The notes under the pieces were generated by a model. That model ran no database searches. It was not told where the DNA came from and was given only the letters and a program-made list of their open reading frames with translations. A stretch of DNA of 64,000 nt from Streptomyces cinerochromogenes (GTDB taxonomy: Bacteria; Actinomycetota; Actinomycetes; Streptomycetales; Streptomycetaceae), in assembly GCF_014648635.1 (NCBI RefSeq), contig NZ_BMRM01000011.1:186001-250000 (forward strand). Direction: 5' to 3'. Below, in pieces: positions 1 to 8,005 of the stretch (positions within the stretch are counted from its first letter, which is position 1; every line of letters starts with the position of its first letter). Position numbers and translations under genes: made by a program.

Positions 1-219
1 CCGCAGGGAAGTCAGCGGAAAACCGACGGCCGTGACGGCGGCCGTGGCGTCCAGTTCGGCCAGCGCGCGCATGCCGTTGCTCGCCAGGGTGAGGAAGGCG
101 CCGATGTCCTCGGCCGTGTCCGGGTGTGCCTCGAACACGGTGACGTCGACACCGGCCTTGTGCAGGCCGAGGGCGGTCGCGGTCCCCGCGATGCCACCGC
201 CGATCACCAGTACCCTCAT
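1..219 (-). CDS. FAD-dependent oxidoreductase, N-terminal part only
   Basis: The protein starts at the ATG whose first base is 219 and runs off the left edge of the window after 73 codons. The visible part begins MRVLVIGGGIAGTATALGL, the dinucleotide-binding GxGxxG fingerprint of class A flavin monooxygenases and related FAD enzymes. An acidic strand end (VTVFEAHPD) follows, as expected for the residue that holds the adenosine ribose. After that comes GAFLTLASNGMRAL, the usual position of the G-x-x-L-x-x-x-x-N-x-x-x-x-L element of PHBH-type hydroxylases. The substrate cannot be inferred, because the catalytic half lies outside the window. Confidence 0.8.
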   Translation of the reverse strand, partial: MRVLVIGGGIAGTATALGLHKAGVDVTVFEAHPDTAEDIGAFLTLASNGMRALAELDATAAVTAVGFPLTSLR

Positions 220-719
220 CGCATCCGCTCCGGTCACCCGCCGCTCCGCCCGCCGACAGTGGTCCTGGCCATCTAAGGGCAGGTGCGGGACCGTCGGGAG
301 CCGGGAGGGCGGGATCCGGACAGGGCCGGGGACGAGACCGCGGGCGAGGGAGGGGGATCGCGGGCGAGGGAGGGGGACCGCGAGCGAGAGAGAGGGGGGG
401 ATTGCGGGTGGAGGAGCCGGATTTCCGTGTGCTGCTCACCGGTGCGGGGCAGGCGGGCGGCCGTCCGGGCCGCGGAGCTGCTACGGGGGGCGGGAGCCCG
501 GGCGGACGTGGTGTGGGGGGACTGAGGGGTGTGCGGGGGGTGCGCCCGCACGCTGCCTCGCAGTGGGCGTCCGCTGGAGCCCGGGCCCGTGCGCCTCGCG
601 TTCCTGGGCCGCGTCGGACCGCCCGGCGAGCGGGTCCTGAAGCGCGCGAGGGTGACGGCGTGCATCGGCACGCCCCCCGTGTGACGGGTTGTCGCCGGTG
701 AAGTGGGTACTTCCCGGCC
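220..719. other. Intergenic stretch without a supportable gene
   Basis: About 500 bases separate the divergently transcribed FAD oxidoreductase and the Ppx/GppA-type phosphatase. The open frames here have no recognisable domain and use codons poorly, so I call none. The only structure I see is a purine-rich 20-bp tandem repeat at 341-400. Promoters for both flanking genes must lie here, but no clear -35/-10 pair stands out. Confidence 0.5.
341..400. repeat. 20-bp G/A-rich tandem repeat, three copies
   Basis: Units at 341-360, 361-380 and 381-400 follow the pattern CGGGCGAGGGAGGGGGANCG. The first two differ at one base and the third is more diverged (GAGAGAGAG). One strand is almost purely purine with several G-runs, so a G-quadruplex or triplex is conceivable. 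Confidence 0.7.
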
Positions 720-1727
720 ATGCGGGTGAGCGTGGTGGATGCGGGGTCGAACACGGTCCGTCTGGTGATCGCCGATGTGGAGGGTGGCGTTCCGCTGCCG
801 GTGCACACCGTCAAGTGGAAGCTGCGCCTGTCCGAACAGGTCGGCCCGGACGGCGCCCTCGCCGACGAGGCGGTGGAGGAGCTGGTGAAGGCGGTGGCCG
901 CGGCGGGCGCCACGGCCCGGCGCTGGCACGCGGCGGGCCCGCTGGCCTTCGCGACCGCGGTGGTCCGCAACGCCACCAACCGTCAGGAGGTGCTCCAGCG
1001 GGTGGCGTCCGGCACCGGGATCCGAATGTGCACCCTGCCCGGGGAGACCGAGGCGGAGCTGACCTTCCTGGCGGCCCGCCGCTGGCTCGGCTGGAAGGCG
1101 GGCCCCCTCGCCCTGCTCGACATCGGCGGCGGCGCGCTGGACGTGGCCTTCGGCCGGGGCCGGCTGCCCGACTTCGCCGCCTCCCTGCCGCTCGGCGCGA
1201 ACCGGCTGACCCAGGAGTACCTGGGCGTCCAGGACCCGCCGGGGGCGGCCGAGCTGAAGGTGCTGCGCCGCCGTATCCGCCACGAACTGCGGGACGTGGC
1301 CGCCCGGATCCGCTGGGAGCGTCCGCGCACCGCCGCCGTCACCTCGCGTACGTTCCAGCAACTGGCCCGGCTGTGCGGGGCCGCGCCGGGGCGGTTCGGG
1401 CCGTTCGTGGAGCGGGAGCTGGCCTGCCGGGACCTGCGGGAGGCGGTGCGCTCCCTCGCCGCGCTGCCCGCCGCCGAACGCGCCCAGCTGCCCGGCATCT
1501 CCGCGCCGCGCGCCGCCCAGAGCCTGGCCGGAGCGGTGGTCGGGCACACCGCGCTGAAGCTGATGGGCCTGCCCCGGGCCGTCGTCTGCCCCTGGGCGAT
1601 CCGCGAGGGGGTGCTGCTGCGCTACGTCGAGGACGGATCCGACTGGTGGACGGACGTCACCGGCGAGACCGCCGCCCCCGCACCGGCACCGGCGGCCACC
1701 CTGCGCATCGCCGGCCCACCCGCGTGA
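720..1727 (+). CDS. Ppx/GppA phosphatase family protein
   Basis: This is a 335-residue protein of the ASKHA (actin-like) fold Ppx/GppA family, whose members hydrolyse inorganic polyphosphate or the 5'-phosphate of pppGpp. Near the N terminus, VVDAGSNTVRLVIADV (about residues 5-20) is the phosphate-1 loop (D-x-G-S-N-x). Around residue 133, LLDIGGGALDVAFG is the phosphate-2 loop. The length matches short actinobacterial Ppx proteins, which lack the C-terminal HD domain of E. coli Ppx. The ATG at 720 starts exactly at the conserved MRVSVVDAGSNT. No strong Shine-Dalgarno sequence precedes it. It is monocistronic, facing the large ATPase gene. Family assignment is secure; the choice between polyphosphate and pppGpp as substrate is not visible. 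Confidence 0.88.
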   Translation: MRVSVVDAGSNTVRLVIADVEGGVPLPVHTVKWKLRLSEQVGPDGALADEAVEELVKAVAAAGATARRWHAAGPLAFATAVVRNATNRQEVLQRVASGTGIRMCTLPGETEAELTFLAARRWLGWKAGPLALLDIGGGALDVAFGRGRLPDFAASLPLGANRLTQEYLGVQDPPGAAELKVLRRRIRHELRDVAARIRWERPRTAAVTSRTFQQLARLCGAAPGRFGPFVERELACRDLREAVRSLAALPAAERAQLPGISAPRAAQSLAGAVVGHTALKLMGLPRAVVCPWAIREGVLLRYVEDGSDWWTDVTGETAAPAPAPAATLRIAGPPA

Positions 1728-1756
1728 CCGGGCGCGGCCCGCGGCCGACGGGGACG

Positions 1757-1891
1757 GAGCGACAGCGCCGGCCGACGGTGCACGAGCGGCAGTACCGACC
1801 GCCGGGCACCGAGCGATAGCGCCGGCCGCCGGGCACCGAGCGGCAGTGCGGGCCGCCAGTGCACGAGCGGCAGTACCGACCGCCAGTGCCC
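1757..1891. repeat. 27-bp tandem repeat, five copies
   Basis: Five exact-period units start at 1757, 1784, 1811, 1838 and 1865, with consensus GAGCGRYAGYRCCGRCCGCC plus RGKGCAC. A more degenerate unit may precede them at 1730. The array fills the gap between the convergent genes ending at 1727 and 1914. The period is a multiple of three, so both strands stay open through it, which explains long spurious reading frames here. Confidence 0.85.
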
Positions 1892-1913
1892 CCCGTCGCA
1901 ACCGCGGGCCGGT

Positions 1914-4655
1914 TCAAGGCCGTTCGGCCGGCCCTCGCACAGGCAGGGGGTCGGGCGGGGCCGCGCTCCACGGTGGCGAGATCGCGCCGTCGGGCTCCCA
2001 GCCGTACCGCCGCAGCCGCTCCGCCTCCTCCGTACGGCCTGCCGCCTTCAGCAGGTCCGCGTACTGCCGCCAGGCATACGGGTCACCGGCTTGCGAGGCG
2101 CGGCGGAGCCAGTCGAGCGCCTCCCGCGTGCGCCCCGCGGCGTGGAGCAGCTGGGCCACGGTGGCCCGGGCCTCGCCGTACTCCGCCGCGGCACGGCGGT
2201 CGGCGCACGCCATGAGCCAGGCGAACGCCGCGTCCGGGCCCTCGGCCGGCGTCATCAGGCGCGCGGTGTGCCCGAGGGCGTCCAGGTCCCCCTCCTCGGC
2301 CGCCCGCCGGTACCAGTCGGCGGCCTGAGCGGGCCGCCCCAACCGCTCGCACAGCGCGGCGGCGTGCGCTGCCGCGCCCCGCCCGCCTTCGGCCGCCTCC
2401 TCCTCGTACCGCGCGAGCGCCTCGGCAGGGTCGCCGTCCTGCCGCGGCGCCTCGGCGGTGCCCTGAGCCGTCGTCCGCCGGGCGGCCTTGGCGAACTCCT
2501 CCCCCAGGTACACCATGACGGTCAGCGCACGCCGCACCTCGCCGTCCTCACCGGCCGCGGAATGCTCCCGCAGACGGTGCCGGAGTCCGGTGTCCTCGGC
2601 CAGGTGGTGCAGCAGCGCGGTCCCCGCCCACGGAAGCCTGACCTCCTCCCTCGCGAGCTCTTCCCGTGCCCGCTCCAGCAGCCAGACCAGAACGGCGGTG
2701 CCGCTGTCGCCGCGCCGGCGCATCAGGTCGGCGGCCCGCATCACGGCGTACCCGCCGTCGGCCTCGGCCTCCTGCCGGTGGTGGACGAGCGCCTCGTCCG
2801 TACGGCCCAGGTGCTCCAGCAGAGAGGCCAGGGGGCCCCGCGCGCGGGAGACACCGGCGTCCAGCGCGCGGCGGAAACAGGCCTCCGCGTCCCCGTGCCG
2901 TCCGGCGCCGTGCAGCAGCATGCCCGCGTACATCCAGCTCTCCCGGCACCCCGCCTCGGCCGCGCGCGTGTGCCAGACGACGGCTTCGTCCCGTCTGCGG
3001 GTCTCCTCCATGATTCCGGCCACCCGGGCCATGGCGTCCGGGTCCCCTGTGCCGGCGAGGGGCAGGCACCACAGCAGGGCCTCGTCGTGCCTGTCGTGCT
3101 CCTCCAGGAACTGGGAGACGGCCAGTACGGCTCCCGGTGTCTTCGCCTCGGCCGCGGCCACCAGGAGACGCAGCGCGATCCGCAGATGCCCCCGTTCTCC
3201 GGCCGACTCGGCCAGCGCCCTCAGGGAGCCGGGCGCCGCGTGGTCCCCGAGGGCGTCCCACAGCCCGGCCGGCGGGACCTCGGTGTGCCGTTCCCGGCGG
3301 CCGTGCTGGTCCAGGTAGTCGGCGAGCCGGACCGTGTCGGTGACGACGAGAGGGCGGCCGGGCCGGCGGACGGTGACCGGTGTGAGCGGCCCGGACGTTC
3401 CGCGCGACGGCTCGCCCAGATCGGTGAGGGCGGCTTCGAGGTCGTCGTCCGCCACCATGTCGTACCGGCGGCCGGTGAGGTAGTGCGGGATCGCCGCCTC
3501 CAGCAGCAGCCGCGGCAGGGCCACTTGGTGTCCGAGCCGGCGGACGTCCATGGCCGACTCGATCAGCGCCCGCTCCAGCGCGGTGGCGGTCTCGTAGCGG
3601 TCGAGGAGAGCGCGGCCACCGGCGAGGTACTGGGTGATCCGCCCCTGCTCGCCGTGGTCCAGCGCCTCCTGGATCCGGGGGTCCCGGGCCGCGAGGCGCC
3701 TCAGCTCGGGCAGGTCGGTGTCCTCGAAGGCGTCCGGGACCCGGTGGTGCCTGCCGGTCAGCAGGGCACGGGCGTGCGCGTGCGGATCACCGCGTTCGCC
3801 GGCCCTGCGCGGCTTGACCAACTCGGCCCACTCCTCGGGCCAGGTGGTGCCGAGCACCAGCAGCGGGGCCCGGCGCGGGTCGTCGAGCACCTCGCGCAGC
3901 AGGGCGGCCGCCTGTTCGCCCCGGGCACCGCTCAGGAAACGGTCCACCTCGTCCAGCCACAGGACGGTGCGCGGAGCGATGTCCTCCAGCGCGGCGATCA
4001 GCGCCTCGGAGCGGTCCGGTACGAGGGGGTGCAGCAGTCGCCAGTCCGAGGGGAGCAGGGCGAGCGCTTCCCAGCACGCCCTCGTCTTGCCGGTGGAGGA
4101 GTCCCCGACGAGTACGGCGATGGCGCTGGTCCACCGCCCGTCGCCGCGCCGGAGAACGCTGTTCACCACGTCGGACAGCCACCGGTCGTGCGCGCGCCGG
4201 ACGTAGAGCGGCAGCTCCCGGCCGGCGCCGCCGTCGATGGCCCGGTGCACCTGCAGGGCGAACGGATCGGTGAACTCGCGCACCGGCCGTCCGGGAGCGG
4301 GCGTCGCCGAGCGGGGCCTCCGTACCGGCTGTGCCGTGTCCAGCAGATCCCGCCACCAGCGTTCGTCGGGTTCCTCGCCCGCCCAGGAACTCCACAGTCG
4401 GACCAGCGCCAGGACGTCGTCGCCGCACCTGTCACTCGGGACCTTGGGTTCCCTGGCCCGGTCCAGCGGCACCCAGTCGCTGATCCGCCGGCTCTCGACC
4501 GTTCTGCCGTACGGGGACCTGCCGAGCGCCCGGGCGACCTCCCTGCGCGAGTACCGACGGCCGGTCCGGCGCAGTGCGTCCCGCGCGCGTTGCTCCAGGG
4601 CGCGCAACTGCTCGTAGAGCGCCTGGGCCTGCTGAGACCGCGCTGTCACCCACAT
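1914..4655 (-). CDS. HTH / P-loop ATPase / TPR-Sel1 repeat protein (STAND-like)
   Basis: This 913-residue protein has three parts. Residues about 10-65 are helical with an HTH-like segment (SRREVARALGRSPYGRTVES), resembling a DNA-binding or adaptor head. Residues about 175-430 form a P-loop NTPase, with Walker A GDSSTGKT at 184-191, Walker B VLWLDEVD at 231-238 and a sensor-like LVLGTTW about 25 residues later. The C-terminal half is a run of TPR/Sel1-like helical pairs (for example MYAGMLLHGAGRHGDAEACF). The ATG at 4655 is chosen because an AGAAGGGGG ribosome site lies just upstream; the frame stays open to 5108 but that extension is arginine/proline-rich with no ribosome site. Such proteins are common and uncharacterised in actinomycetes. 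By architecture they resemble STAND signalling or defence ATPases, but no effector domain is visible, so the role is unproven. Confidence 0.82.
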   Translation of the reverse strand: MWVTARSQQAQALYEQLRALEQRARDALRRTGRRYSRREVARALGRSPYGRTVESRRISDWVPLDRAREPKVPSDRCGDDVLALVRLWSSWAGEEPDERWWRDLLDTAQPVRRPRSATPAPGRPVREFTDPFALQVHRAIDGGAGRELPLYVRRAHDRWLSDVVNSVLRRGDGRWTSAIAVLVGDSSTGKTRACWEALALLPSDWRLLHPLVPDRSEALIAALEDIAPRTVLWLDEVDRFLSGARGEQAAALLREVLDDPRRAPLLVLGTTWPEEWAELVKPRRAGERGDPHAHARALLTGRHHRVPDAFEDTDLPELRRLAARDPRIQEALDHGEQGRITQYLAGGRALLDRYETATALERALIESAMDVRRLGHQVALPRLLLEAAIPHYLTGRRYDMVADDDLEAALTDLGEPSRGTSGPLTPVTVRRPGRPLVVTDTVRLADYLDQHGRRERHTEVPPAGLWDALGDHAAPGSLRALAESAGERGHLRIALRLLVAAAEAKTPGAVLAVSQFLEEHDRHDEALLWCLPLAGTGDPDAMARVAGIMEETRRRDEAVVWHTRAAEAGCRESWMYAGMLLHGAGRHGDAEACFRRALDAGVSRARGPLASLLEHLGRTDEALVHHRQEAEADGGYAVMRAADLMRRRGDSGTAVLVWLLERAREELAREEVRLPWAGTALLHHLAEDTGLRHRLREHSAAGEDGEVRRALTVMVYLGEEFAKAARRTTAQGTAEAPRQDGDPAEALARYEEEAAEGGRGAAAHAAALCERLGRPAQAADWYRRAAEEGDLDALGHTARLMTPAEGPDAAFAWLMACADRRAAAEYGEARATVAQLLHAAGRTREALDWLRRASQAGDPYAWRQYADLLKAAGRTEEAERLRRYGWEPDGAISPPWSAAPPDPLPVRGPAERP

Positions 4656-4833
4656 CCCCCTTCTGCCCGCCGTCCGTTCCCGCCCGCGGCGGGCAGGGCG
4701 GGCAACGCGCCGAACAGCCAGCGTAGGACGAGTTCGCCCGGTGTCCCCGCCGCTCCGGGGCGGTCGGACGACACGGCAGCAGACTGCGGGCCGACGGCTC
4801 GGGTCGAGCCGGAGGAACCGGAAAGGACCTGCG

Positions 4834-5061
4834 GTGAAGATGCGCAAGGAACGTGCGGTGAAGAAGCGGACGAGGCGTGCGAGGGGCGAGCGGCCGGGGT
4901 TTGCGTCTCCGATGGGCGTGCGGAAAAGGTTGACGCCGCGGCGCCGGGGCACCGTCCGCCGGCTGGGGCGGGCCGCCCTGTTCGCGGTCGTACGCGGGAT
5001 GGCCGGCGCGGCGGGCTCGGCTCTGGTCGCGGGCTGGCTGCTGTGGTGGCGGAGCCGCTGA
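4834..5061 (+). CDS. Small basic membrane protein
   Basis: This 75-residue frame starts at a GTG preceded by GGAAAGGACC at good spacing. The N-terminal 50 residues are extremely arginine/lysine-rich. The C terminus (AGAAGSALVAGWLLWWRSR) forms a single short hydrophobic segment ending in positive charges. It is divergent from the large ATPase gene. I recognise no family. The ribosome site and the single hydrophobic helix argue for a real gene; the short length argues for caution. Confidence 0.5.
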   Translation: MKMRKERAVKKRTRRARGERPGFASPMGVRKRLTPRRRGTVRRLGRAALFAVVRGMAGAAGSALVAGWLLWWRSR

Positions 5062-5101
5062 GGGCGCGGGAGGGACATCCCCCCTCCCGCCGCTCGCGGT
5101 A

Positions 5102-5179
5102 TTGACATGAGCCTGCGTCAACCCTGAGGCTTCGTGCGTGAAGTTGCTTGATCGGCGCTCGTTTCAAGCGTTTCCGAGC
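5102..5179 (+). promoter_or_regulatory. Promoter region of the GH31 gene with possible repressor site
   Basis: A perfect TTGACA lies at 5102-5107, but no good -10 is visible 17-19 bp downstream. TTGAC (5102-5106) and GTCAA (5117-5121) form an inverted repeat. Further down, GCTCG...CGAGC arms at 5157-5179 flank two CGTTTC elements. This resembles LacI-family sugar-repressor operators, which would fit a secreted glycosidase. The assignment is tentative. Confidence 0.35.
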
Positions 5180-5233
5180 AACACCGCCGTAAGAACAGTC
5201 AGTCCGCAAAGGTGCGAGGGGAGCTGTTCCGCC

Positions 5234-7885
5234 GTGCGAAGACTCCGACACCGTGTGCCGTGGCCGGCCTGGATACCGCTGGGGCTGGCGAGCGTCCTGG
5301 CCGGGACCGCGCTCGCCGCCCCGGCCCCCGCCCAGGCCGCCGCACCGGCGGCCGGCGCCGTCCTGGACCCGGCCCACAGCAGCGTCAGCTGGCAGAGCCC
5401 CGTCTACGCCAAGGGCACCGGCGGCGGCCCCGAGAAGTGCCCGGACGCCGCCACCGACCCCGACGGCACGGTCTGCGCCCGCTTCGACCTCACGGTCTCG
5501 GTGCCGGACGGCTACTGGGACGACAACCCCGAGGGCGGCATCCCGCTGTCGATCGGATGGGAACGCCCCTCGGACGACTTCGACCTGTACGTCTACGACG
5601 ACCACGGCAAGCAGGTGGCGTCCAGCGCGGGCACCGCCGACCCCGAGGCCACGGTGATCCCGCGGGCCTCGGGCACCTACCACGTGCTCGTGGTGCCGTA
5701 CGACGTGCACGACAACTCCTTCACCGGCACCGCCTATCTGCCCGCGACCACGGACGCCGGGGACCTCACGTCCTTCTCGGGCGGCGACGGCAGCTACACC
5801 ATCGGCGCGGGGCGGCTCACCGCCCGCGCCGACTTCCTGGAGGGGGGCCGACTGCGGCTCCGGGCCGACCCGTCCGGCTCGCTGAGCGATCCGGCCGGCT
5901 CCGCCATCGTGCGCCGGCAGCCCCCGCTCCAGCGGCACACGACGTCGTTCGACGCGGGCGACTACTACGGCATCCGGTCCCCCCAGGCCGTGCTGCGCGT
6001 CTACAAGAAGCCGCTGCGGTTCGGGCTGTACCGGCCGGACAACCGCACCCGGATCTGGCAGGAGGACAAGCCGCTGCGCTGGTCCACCGGCGGGATGCGG
6101 CAGAGCCTCGCGCGGGGCGCGGACGAGCAGTTCTTCGGCGGCGGCGAGCAGAACGGCGGTTTCTCGCACCGGGGCCGGACGATGTACGTCGCGAACAGCT
6201 TCGACTGGAACGAGGGCGGCTACAACAACTCCCAGCCCTTCTACCTCTCCAGCGCGGGCTACGGCGTCTTCCGCAACACGTTCGCGCCGGGCGTCTACAC
6301 CTTCGGTTCCCCGGTGACGACCGGTCAGCAGGAACGGCGCCTGGACGCCTACTACTTCCTCGGCGACGCCAAGCAAGTGATCGGCGCGTACACGGCGTTG
6401 GTGGGCAGGCCCTTCATGCCGCCGGTCTACGGTCTCGAACCGGGCGACTCCGACTGCTACCTGCACAACGCCAACCGGGGCGAGCGGCACACCCTGGACG
6501 CGCTGAAGATCGCCGACGGCTACACCGAGCACCGGATGCCGCTCGGCTGGATGCTGGTCAACGACGGGTACGGCTGCGGGTACGAGAACCTGGAGCAGAC
6601 CGCCAAGGGCCTCCAGGACCACCACGCCCAGCTCGGCCTGTGGACCCAGGACGGCATCGACAAGCTCGCCGACCAGGTGAAGGCCGGTCAGCGGGTGGCC
6701 AAGCTGGACGTGGCCTGGGTCGGCAACGGCTACAAGTTCGCGCTGGACGCCTGCGACGCGGCGAAGAAGGGGATCGAGGACAACAGCGACGCGCGCGGCT
6801 TCGTGTGGCTGCCCGTGTCCTGGGCGGGTGCCCAGCGCTGCGGGGTGCTGTGGAGCGGCGACCAGAAGCTGTCCTGGGACTACATCCGCTGGCAGATCCC
6901 GACGTACGCCGGGGCGACGATGTCCGGTATCGCCTACAACACCGGTGACATCGGCAGCATCTACCGCCACGACGCCGAGATGTACGCCCGCGACCTCCAG
7001 TGGAAGGCCTTCCTGCCGGCCGTCATGACGATGGACGGCTGGGCCAGCGACCTCACCACCGGCAAGCCCGCCGACCAGCAGCCGTGGCGGGACGGGGAGC
7101 CGTACACGTCCGTCAACCGCAAGTACCTCCAGCTGAAGGAGCGGTTGCTGCCGTACATGTACACCCTGTCCGCGCAGGCGGCGAGGACGGGCGTGGGTGC
7201 GGTGCGTCCGCTGTGGCTGGAGTACCCGGACGACCCGGAGACCCTGGGCGCGCGGGCGAAGTACGAGTTCCTGTCCGGCCCGGACTTCCTGGTCGCGCCG
7301 GTGTACGAGGACTCCGACACCCGCGACGGCATCTATCTGCCGAAGGGCACCTGGACCGACTACTGGACCGGGCGCACCTACGAGGGACCGACCACGCTGA
7401 ACGGCTACCACGCCCCGCTGGACACCCTGCCGCTGTTCGTGCGCGCCGGCGCGATCGTGCCCATGTGGCCGAAGGGCACGACGAGTTGGCTCACCCGCGA
7501 CCGGCACGAGCTGGACTGGGACCTGTACCCGGCGGCGCACGGCACCAGCCGCTACACGCTGTACGAGGACGACGGTGTGACCCGCGACTTCGCCAAGGGC
7601 GCGGCGGCCACCCAGCGGGTGTCGGTGCGCGGCGACGCCAGGGGTACGACCGTGACGGCCGGCGCGAGCCGGGGTGACTACGCGGGCAAGGCGGACGCCC
7701 GCGCGTACCGGTTCACCGTGCACGGCGGCGCGGCACCCGCGCGGGTCCTGCTCGACGGGCGTCAGCTGCCGCCCGGCGCCTGGTCGTACGACGCCGGCAC
7801 CCGGGTCACCACCGTCAGCACCCCGAGCCTGTCGCTCGACCGCGGGTTCACTCTGCGCCTGGTCGACCAGGGTAAGCACAGGTAA
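5234..7885 (+). CDS. Secreted glycoside hydrolase family 31 protein
   Basis: This 883-residue secreted enzyme is of the alpha-glucosidase/alpha-xylosidase family. The GTG at 5234 is preceded by GAGGGGAGC and opens a signal peptide (VRRLRHR, then a hydrophobic core ending AAPAPAQA). The frame extends upstream to 5138, but that part lacks a ribosome site. Residues about 60-170 look like a beta-sandwich pre-peptidase-like domain (DFDLYVYDDHGKQV), followed by the GH31 N-terminal beta domain. The catalytic barrel contains KLDVAW with nucleophile Asp492 and LWSGDQ with acid/base Asp543. The C terminus has the usual beta domains (LPLFVRAGAIVPMWP). Likely substrates are alpha-glucans or xylosyl oligosaccharides; some family members are transglucosylases. 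It lies just upstream of the chitinase but probably has its own promoter. Confidence 0.88.
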   Translation: MRRLRHRVPWPAWIPLGLASVLAGTALAAPAPAQAAAPAAGAVLDPAHSSVSWQSPVYAKGTGGGPEKCPDAATDPDGTVCARFDLTVSVPDGYWDDNPEGGIPLSIGWERPSDDFDLYVYDDHGKQVASSAGTADPEATVIPRASGTYHVLVVPYDVHDNSFTGTAYLPATTDAGDLTSFSGGDGSYTIGAGRLTARADFLEGGRLRLRADPSGSLSDPAGSAIVRRQPPLQRHTTSFDAGDYYGIRSPQAVLRVYKKPLRFGLYRPDNRTRIWQEDKPLRWSTGGMRQSLARGADEQFFGGGEQNGGFSHRGRTMYVANSFDWNEGGYNNSQPFYLSSAGYGVFRNTFAPGVYTFGSPVTTGQQERRLDAYYFLGDAKQVIGAYTALVGRPFMPPVYGLEPGDSDCYLHNANRGERHTLDALKIADGYTEHRMPLGWMLVNDGYGCGYENLEQTAKGLQDHHAQLGLWTQDGIDKLADQVKAGQRVAKLDVAWVGNGYKFALDACDAAKKGIEDNSDARGFVWLPVSWAGAQRCGVLWSGDQKLSWDYIRWQIPTYAGATMSGIAYNTGDIGSIYRHDAEMYARDLQWKAFLPAVMTMDGWASDLTTGKPADQQPWRDGEPYTSVNRKYLQLKERLLPYMYTLSAQAARTGVGAVRPLWLEYPDDPETLGARAKYEFLSGPDFLVAPVYEDSDTRDGIYLPKGTWTDYWTGRTYEGPTTLNGYHAPLDTLPLFVRAGAIVPMWPKGTTSWLTRDRHELDWDLYPAAHGTSRYTLYEDDGVTRDFAKGAAATQRVSVRGDARGTTVTAGASRGDYAGKADARAYRFTVHGGAAPARVLLDGRQLPPGAWSYDAGTRVTTVSTPSLSLDRGFTLRLVDQGKHR

Positions 7886-7895
7886 AGGAATCGTA

Positions 7896-7929
7896 TGGTC
7901 TAGTCCAAAGTGAACGTTGGTCTAGTCCA
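7896..7929 (+). promoter_or_regulatory. Two DasR-type operator repeats upstream of chitinase
   Basis: TGGTCTAGTCCA occurs twice, at 7896-7907 and 7918-7929, exactly 22 bp apart (two helical turns). Each is a near-palindrome matching the dre element bound by the GntR regulator DasR, and the direct repeats long known before Streptomyces chitinase genes (TGGTCTAGACCA type). DasR represses chitin genes until glucosamine-6-phosphate appears. The location, between the GH31 stop and the chitinase start, fits control of the chitinase. Confidence 0.85.
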
Positions 7930-7955
7930 AATGATTGACGTGACCGCAACAGCTC

Positions 7956-7997
7956 CCGGAGGGTGGGGCTCCCCGCTCTGGGGCCCCCACCCTCTGG
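7956..7997 (+). promoter_or_regulatory. Leader hairpin overlapping the chitinase ribosome site
   Basis: AGGGTGGGG (7960-7968) pairs perfectly with CCCCACCCT (7985-7993). The stem extends outward by four more pairs (CCGG/CTGG, one G-U) and inward by CCCC/GGGG. Its 3' arm reaches into TGGAGG (7995-8000), the Shine-Dalgarno sequence for the ATG at 8006. The hairpin could therefore limit translation or protect the 5' end. Confidence 0.6.
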
Positions 7998-8005
7998 AGG
8001 CACGC

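Noticed and set aside
1757..1891. Repeat array as a CRISPR
   Set aside because: Units are contiguous with no spacers, and no cas genes are present. The same holds for the arrays at 37999 and 46781.
273..1901. Long open frame on the minus strand across the Ppx/GppA gene
   Set aside because: It is antisense to a clear family member and stays open because of GC-rich codons and the 27-bp repeat; its translation is low-complexity Arg/Ala/Gly.
2091..5105. Plus-strand frame of about 1000 codons opposite the TPR ATPase
   Set aside because: The opposite strand encodes Walker A/B motifs and TPRs in good order; this one has none.
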